A DNA stretch of 6,371 bases from Treponema sp. (lineage in GTDB: Bacteria > Spirochaetota > Spirochaetia > Treponematales > Breznakiellaceae). Numbering within the stretch: position 1 is the first letter of the stretch; every line of letters begins with the position of its first letter. Location: positions 1 to 6,371 of the forward strand of contig JAITSE010000067.1 in the NCBI GenBank assembly GCA_031288005.1, read 5' to 3'. Shown here piece after piece: positions 4,689 to 6,371 of the stretch. A model generated the notes under the pieces. It searched no databases and was not told the origin of the DNA. It saw only the letters and a program-made list of their open reading frames with translations. A program made the translations under genes and the position numbers.

Positions 4689-5551
4689 AAAGCATGACGG
4701 GATACGCTTACGCGGAGCGGCGGGACGAAAACATATCCCTGTCGGTGGAAATCAAGGGCTACAATAACCGCTTCCTGGAAATAAGCGCTGCCCTGCCTCC
4801 CTTTCTTTCCGCCCTGGAACCGTGGATACGGGAATATCTGTCTGACAGATTCAAGCGGGGCAAGATCGAGCTTAACCTCCGGCTCAGGGAGATCAGCGTT
4901 CCGGTTTCGATCTTTGTGAACCGCGAAGCCCTCCGCGCCTACAAAGAGGCTTTTGCGGTTTTGGCCGAAGAACTCGGGGTTGAAGAAAAGCCTCCTCTGG
5001 CGGCCCTTCTGGGCATGGAAGGAATACTGGACCTGGAAAAAAACCGGGACGATGGGCGTTATCGCCGGATCATAGAGCCTATACTGCAAACCGCGGCTGA
5101 GCGTTTTGAGGCGGAGCGTATACGCGAAGGGGATCACACTGAAGCCGACATACTTTCCAACATCGTCCTCCTGGAATCCATGGTGGGGAGCGTCTCGAAG
5201 CAGGCGCCGCTTATGGAAGCGGCTTTCCAGGAAAATCTAAGGAGCCGTTTTGCCGGGCTTTTGGGGGAGGCTGTTGACGAAAACCGCATCCTCACCGAGA
5301 CTGCGGCTCTTCTTGTTAAGTATTCGATAGCGGAGGAAATTTCCCGGCTTTCTTCCCATCTGACGGAATTCAGGGCCGAAGCAAAACGGAATCTGAGTCC
5401 GGGGAAAAAACTCGATTTCCTCTGTCAGGAGATCAACCGGGAGATCAACACCATTGGCTCTAAGACGCCGAACCTGGAGGTGAGCCGCGCCGTGGTGGAG
5501 ATGAAAGACGCTCTGGAAAATATTCGGGAACAGCTCAGAAACGTGGAGTAG
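4685..5551 (+). CDS. yicC: YicC/YloC-family endoribonuclease
   Basis: This encodes 288 residues, close to the usual ~290. E. coli YicC is a cytoplasmic endoribonuclease involved in RNA turnover, including the small RNA RyhB; its role here is inferred by family. The N-terminal YicC domain begins with the hallmark MKSMTGYA (1-8), followed by EIKGYNNRFLEI (22-33; usual 'E(I/L)(R/K)SVNxRxLE') and FKRGKIE (56-62). A middle helical part contains RIREGDHTEADI (145-156). The C-terminal DUF1732 is intact: EEISRLSSHLTEF (217-229), KLDFLCQEINREINTIGSK (242-260) and VVEMKDALENIREQLRNVE (270-288). In many bacteria yicC is next to gmk; here it follows murC with a 4-bp overlap and precedes rpiA by 66 bp. 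Confidence 0.95.
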   Translation: MKSMTGYAYAERRDENISLSVEIKGYNNRFLEISAALPPFLSALEPWIREYLSDRFKRGKIELNLRLREISVPVSIFVNREALRAYKEAFAVLAEELGVEEKPPLAALLGMEGILDLEKNRDDGRYRRIIEPILQTAAERFEAERIREGDHTEADILSNIVLLESMVGSVSKQAPLMEAAFQENLRSRFAGLLGEAVDENRILTETAALLVKYSIAEEISRLSSHLTEFRAEAKRNLSPGKKLDFLCQEINREINTIGSKTPNLEVSRAVVEMKDALENIREQLRNVE

Positions 5552-5566
5552 GGGAGAGGCCCCGCT

Positions 5567-5595
5567 TTGTCCGGGACTTCGTAATTTGTTATATC
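5567..5595 (+). promoter_or_regulatory. Possible internal promoter before rpiA
   Basis: TTGTCC (5567-5572) and TATATC (5590-5595) are separated by 17 bp, each matching the sigma-70 consensus at four of six positions. The 66-bp gap is AT-rich compared with the genes around it. A second promoter would let rpiA be expressed apart from murC-yicC. The match is modest and could be chance. Confidence 0.3.
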
Positions 5596-5606
5596 GCAAA
5601 AAATTT

Positions 5607-5615
5607 TAGGAGGGG
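5607..5615 (+). promoter_or_regulatory. Strong ribosome-binding site of rpiA
   Basis: TAGGAGGGG ends two bases before the ATG at 5618, with the AGGAGG core about five bases before it. This fixes the rpiA start. Confidence 0.8.
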
Positions 5616-5617
5616 CA

Positions 5618-6328
5618 ATGAAAAATCTGGATCAAAAAGAGATGAAAGCTCTGGCAGGCCGGAGCGCGGTGGACGCTCTCGTAAAAAGCGGGATGAAACT
5701 GGGGCTCGGTACCGGCTCTACCGCGGTTCCAGCGATACGCCACATAGGCGGCCTTATGGCTCAGGGCGTCTTAAAGGACATCAAAGCCGTGCCAAGCAGC
5801 TTTCAAACCGTTCTGGAATGTGAAGCCCTCGGCATACCCCTTTTCAGTTTGAATTCCAGGGAAATAGGCGGCAGTCTGGACCTTAGCATAGACGGCGCCG
5901 ATGAGGTGGACCCCCGGAATTTTTGCACTAAAGGAGGGGGAGGGGCCCTTCTTTTGGAGAAGCTCATAGCTTACGCCTCTGGTTTATATGCAATCGTCGT
6001 TGATGAAACCAAAACAGTGGACAATCTGGGGCTAAAGTTTGCCATTCCCGTTGAAGTGATCCCCGAAGCGAGGGTTCCGGTTTTCCGGGCGCTGCAAGCT
6101 CTTGGCGCTGAGCCTGTCCTTAGGGAAGCCCTGAGAAAAGCCGGCCCCGTGATTACCGAGCATGGGAACCTCATCGTGGATATAAGGCTAAAACAAACGG
6201 AAGACCCTGTCTTTCTGGAAGCGGAACTTAACCGCATTCCCGGCGTAGTGGAAAACGGCCTTTTCACCCGTGTACGCCCCTCGGTTTTTATTGCCCGCGG
6301 GAACGGCTCAGTAGAACGCCGGGACTAG
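5618..6328 (+). CDS. rpiA: Ribose-5-phosphate isomerase A
   Basis: This cytosolic enzyme of the non-oxidative pentose phosphate pathway interconverts ribose-5-phosphate and ribulose-5-phosphate, supplying nucleotide precursors. It has 236 residues, slightly longer than the ~219 of E. coli RpiA. The phosphate-binding loop is GLGTGSTA (29-36), and DGADEVD (92-98) and KGGGGALLLEK (105-115) form the active site. By alignment with E. coli D81, D84, K94 and E103, the residues D92, D95, K105 and E114 are all present. PVEVIPEA (144-151) and the C-terminal RIPGVVENGLF (206-216) are also typical. The usual 'DNGN' is EHGN (181-184), a mild variant. The enzyme looks fully functional. It may be co-transcribed with yicC or use its own promoter. 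Confidence 0.96.
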   Translation: MKNLDQKEMKALAGRSAVDALVKSGMKLGLGTGSTAVPAIRHIGGLMAQGVLKDIKAVPSSFQTVLECEALGIPLFSLNSREIGGSLDLSIDGADEVDPRNFCTKGGGGALLLEKLIAYASGLYAIVVDETKTVDNLGLKFAIPVEVIPEARVPVFRALQALGAEPVLREALRKAGPVITEHGNLIVDIRLKQTEDPVFLEAELNRIPGVVENGLFTRVRPSVFIARGNGSVERRD

Positions 6329-6371
6329 GAGCTTTCTCTCCACGGCTTCCTCCGTGAAGTCTCACGTTAAA
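6329..6371. other. Trailing sequence after rpiA with a short stem
   Basis: CACGG (6341-6345) pairs with CCGTG (6352-6356) around a 6-base loop. No T run follows before the window ends, so a terminator cannot be called. No gene start is visible. Confidence 0.3.

Noticed and set aside
5551..5570. GGGG/CCCC stem followed by TTTG after yicC, considered as a terminator
   Set aside because: The stem is only four base pairs and the T run is three bases, too weak for an intrinsic terminator.

Overview
The window most likely comes from a spirochaete, probably a Treponema-like gut symbiont. This is inferred from four things. The DNA is moderately GC-rich. A short lipoprotein sits beside a beta-barrel outer-membrane protein whose N-terminal domain looks like a treponemal paralogue family. 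A remnant of a REP-associated tyrosine transposase (RAYT) is present. MurC is of the 'GIKGTG / CEYRRHF' type. No marker gene fixes the species.

Left part (1-2403), all on the + strand: the 3' end of an unrecognised protein, then a 195-bp non-coding gap. The gap holds a 30-bp imperfect tandem repeat and several hairpins. After it come a 150-residue lipoprotein with one Ig-like domain and, 16 bp further on, a 503-residue secreted protein with a predicted C-terminal beta-barrel. The last two form a likely two-gene cell-envelope operon.

Middle part (2404-3215): an accessory island on the opposite strand. A 152-codon open frame clearly has the RAYT (Y1_Tnp, IS200-like) fold pattern, but both histidines of the HUH motif and the expected catalytic tyrosine are replaced. 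Its last ~36 codons run through repeat DNA. Around it lie a 19-bp direct repeat (18/19), a 13-bp inverted repeat with core GGTC(A/T)GACC, several hairpins and four runs of exactly six G. This is the least ordinary part of the window.

Right part (3216-6328), + strand: murC (peptidoglycan precursor synthesis), overlapping by 4 bp with yicC (YicC-family endoribonuclease), then 66 bp later rpiA (ribose-5-phosphate isomerase A). murC has a candidate promoter with a perfect TATAAT just beyond the repeat island. These are housekeeping genes with intact active-site motifs.

I found no tRNA, rRNA, CRISPR array, phage gene or defence system. No wholly new system is evident; the best candidates for follow-up are the catalytically dead RAYT-like gene and its repeat surroundings.
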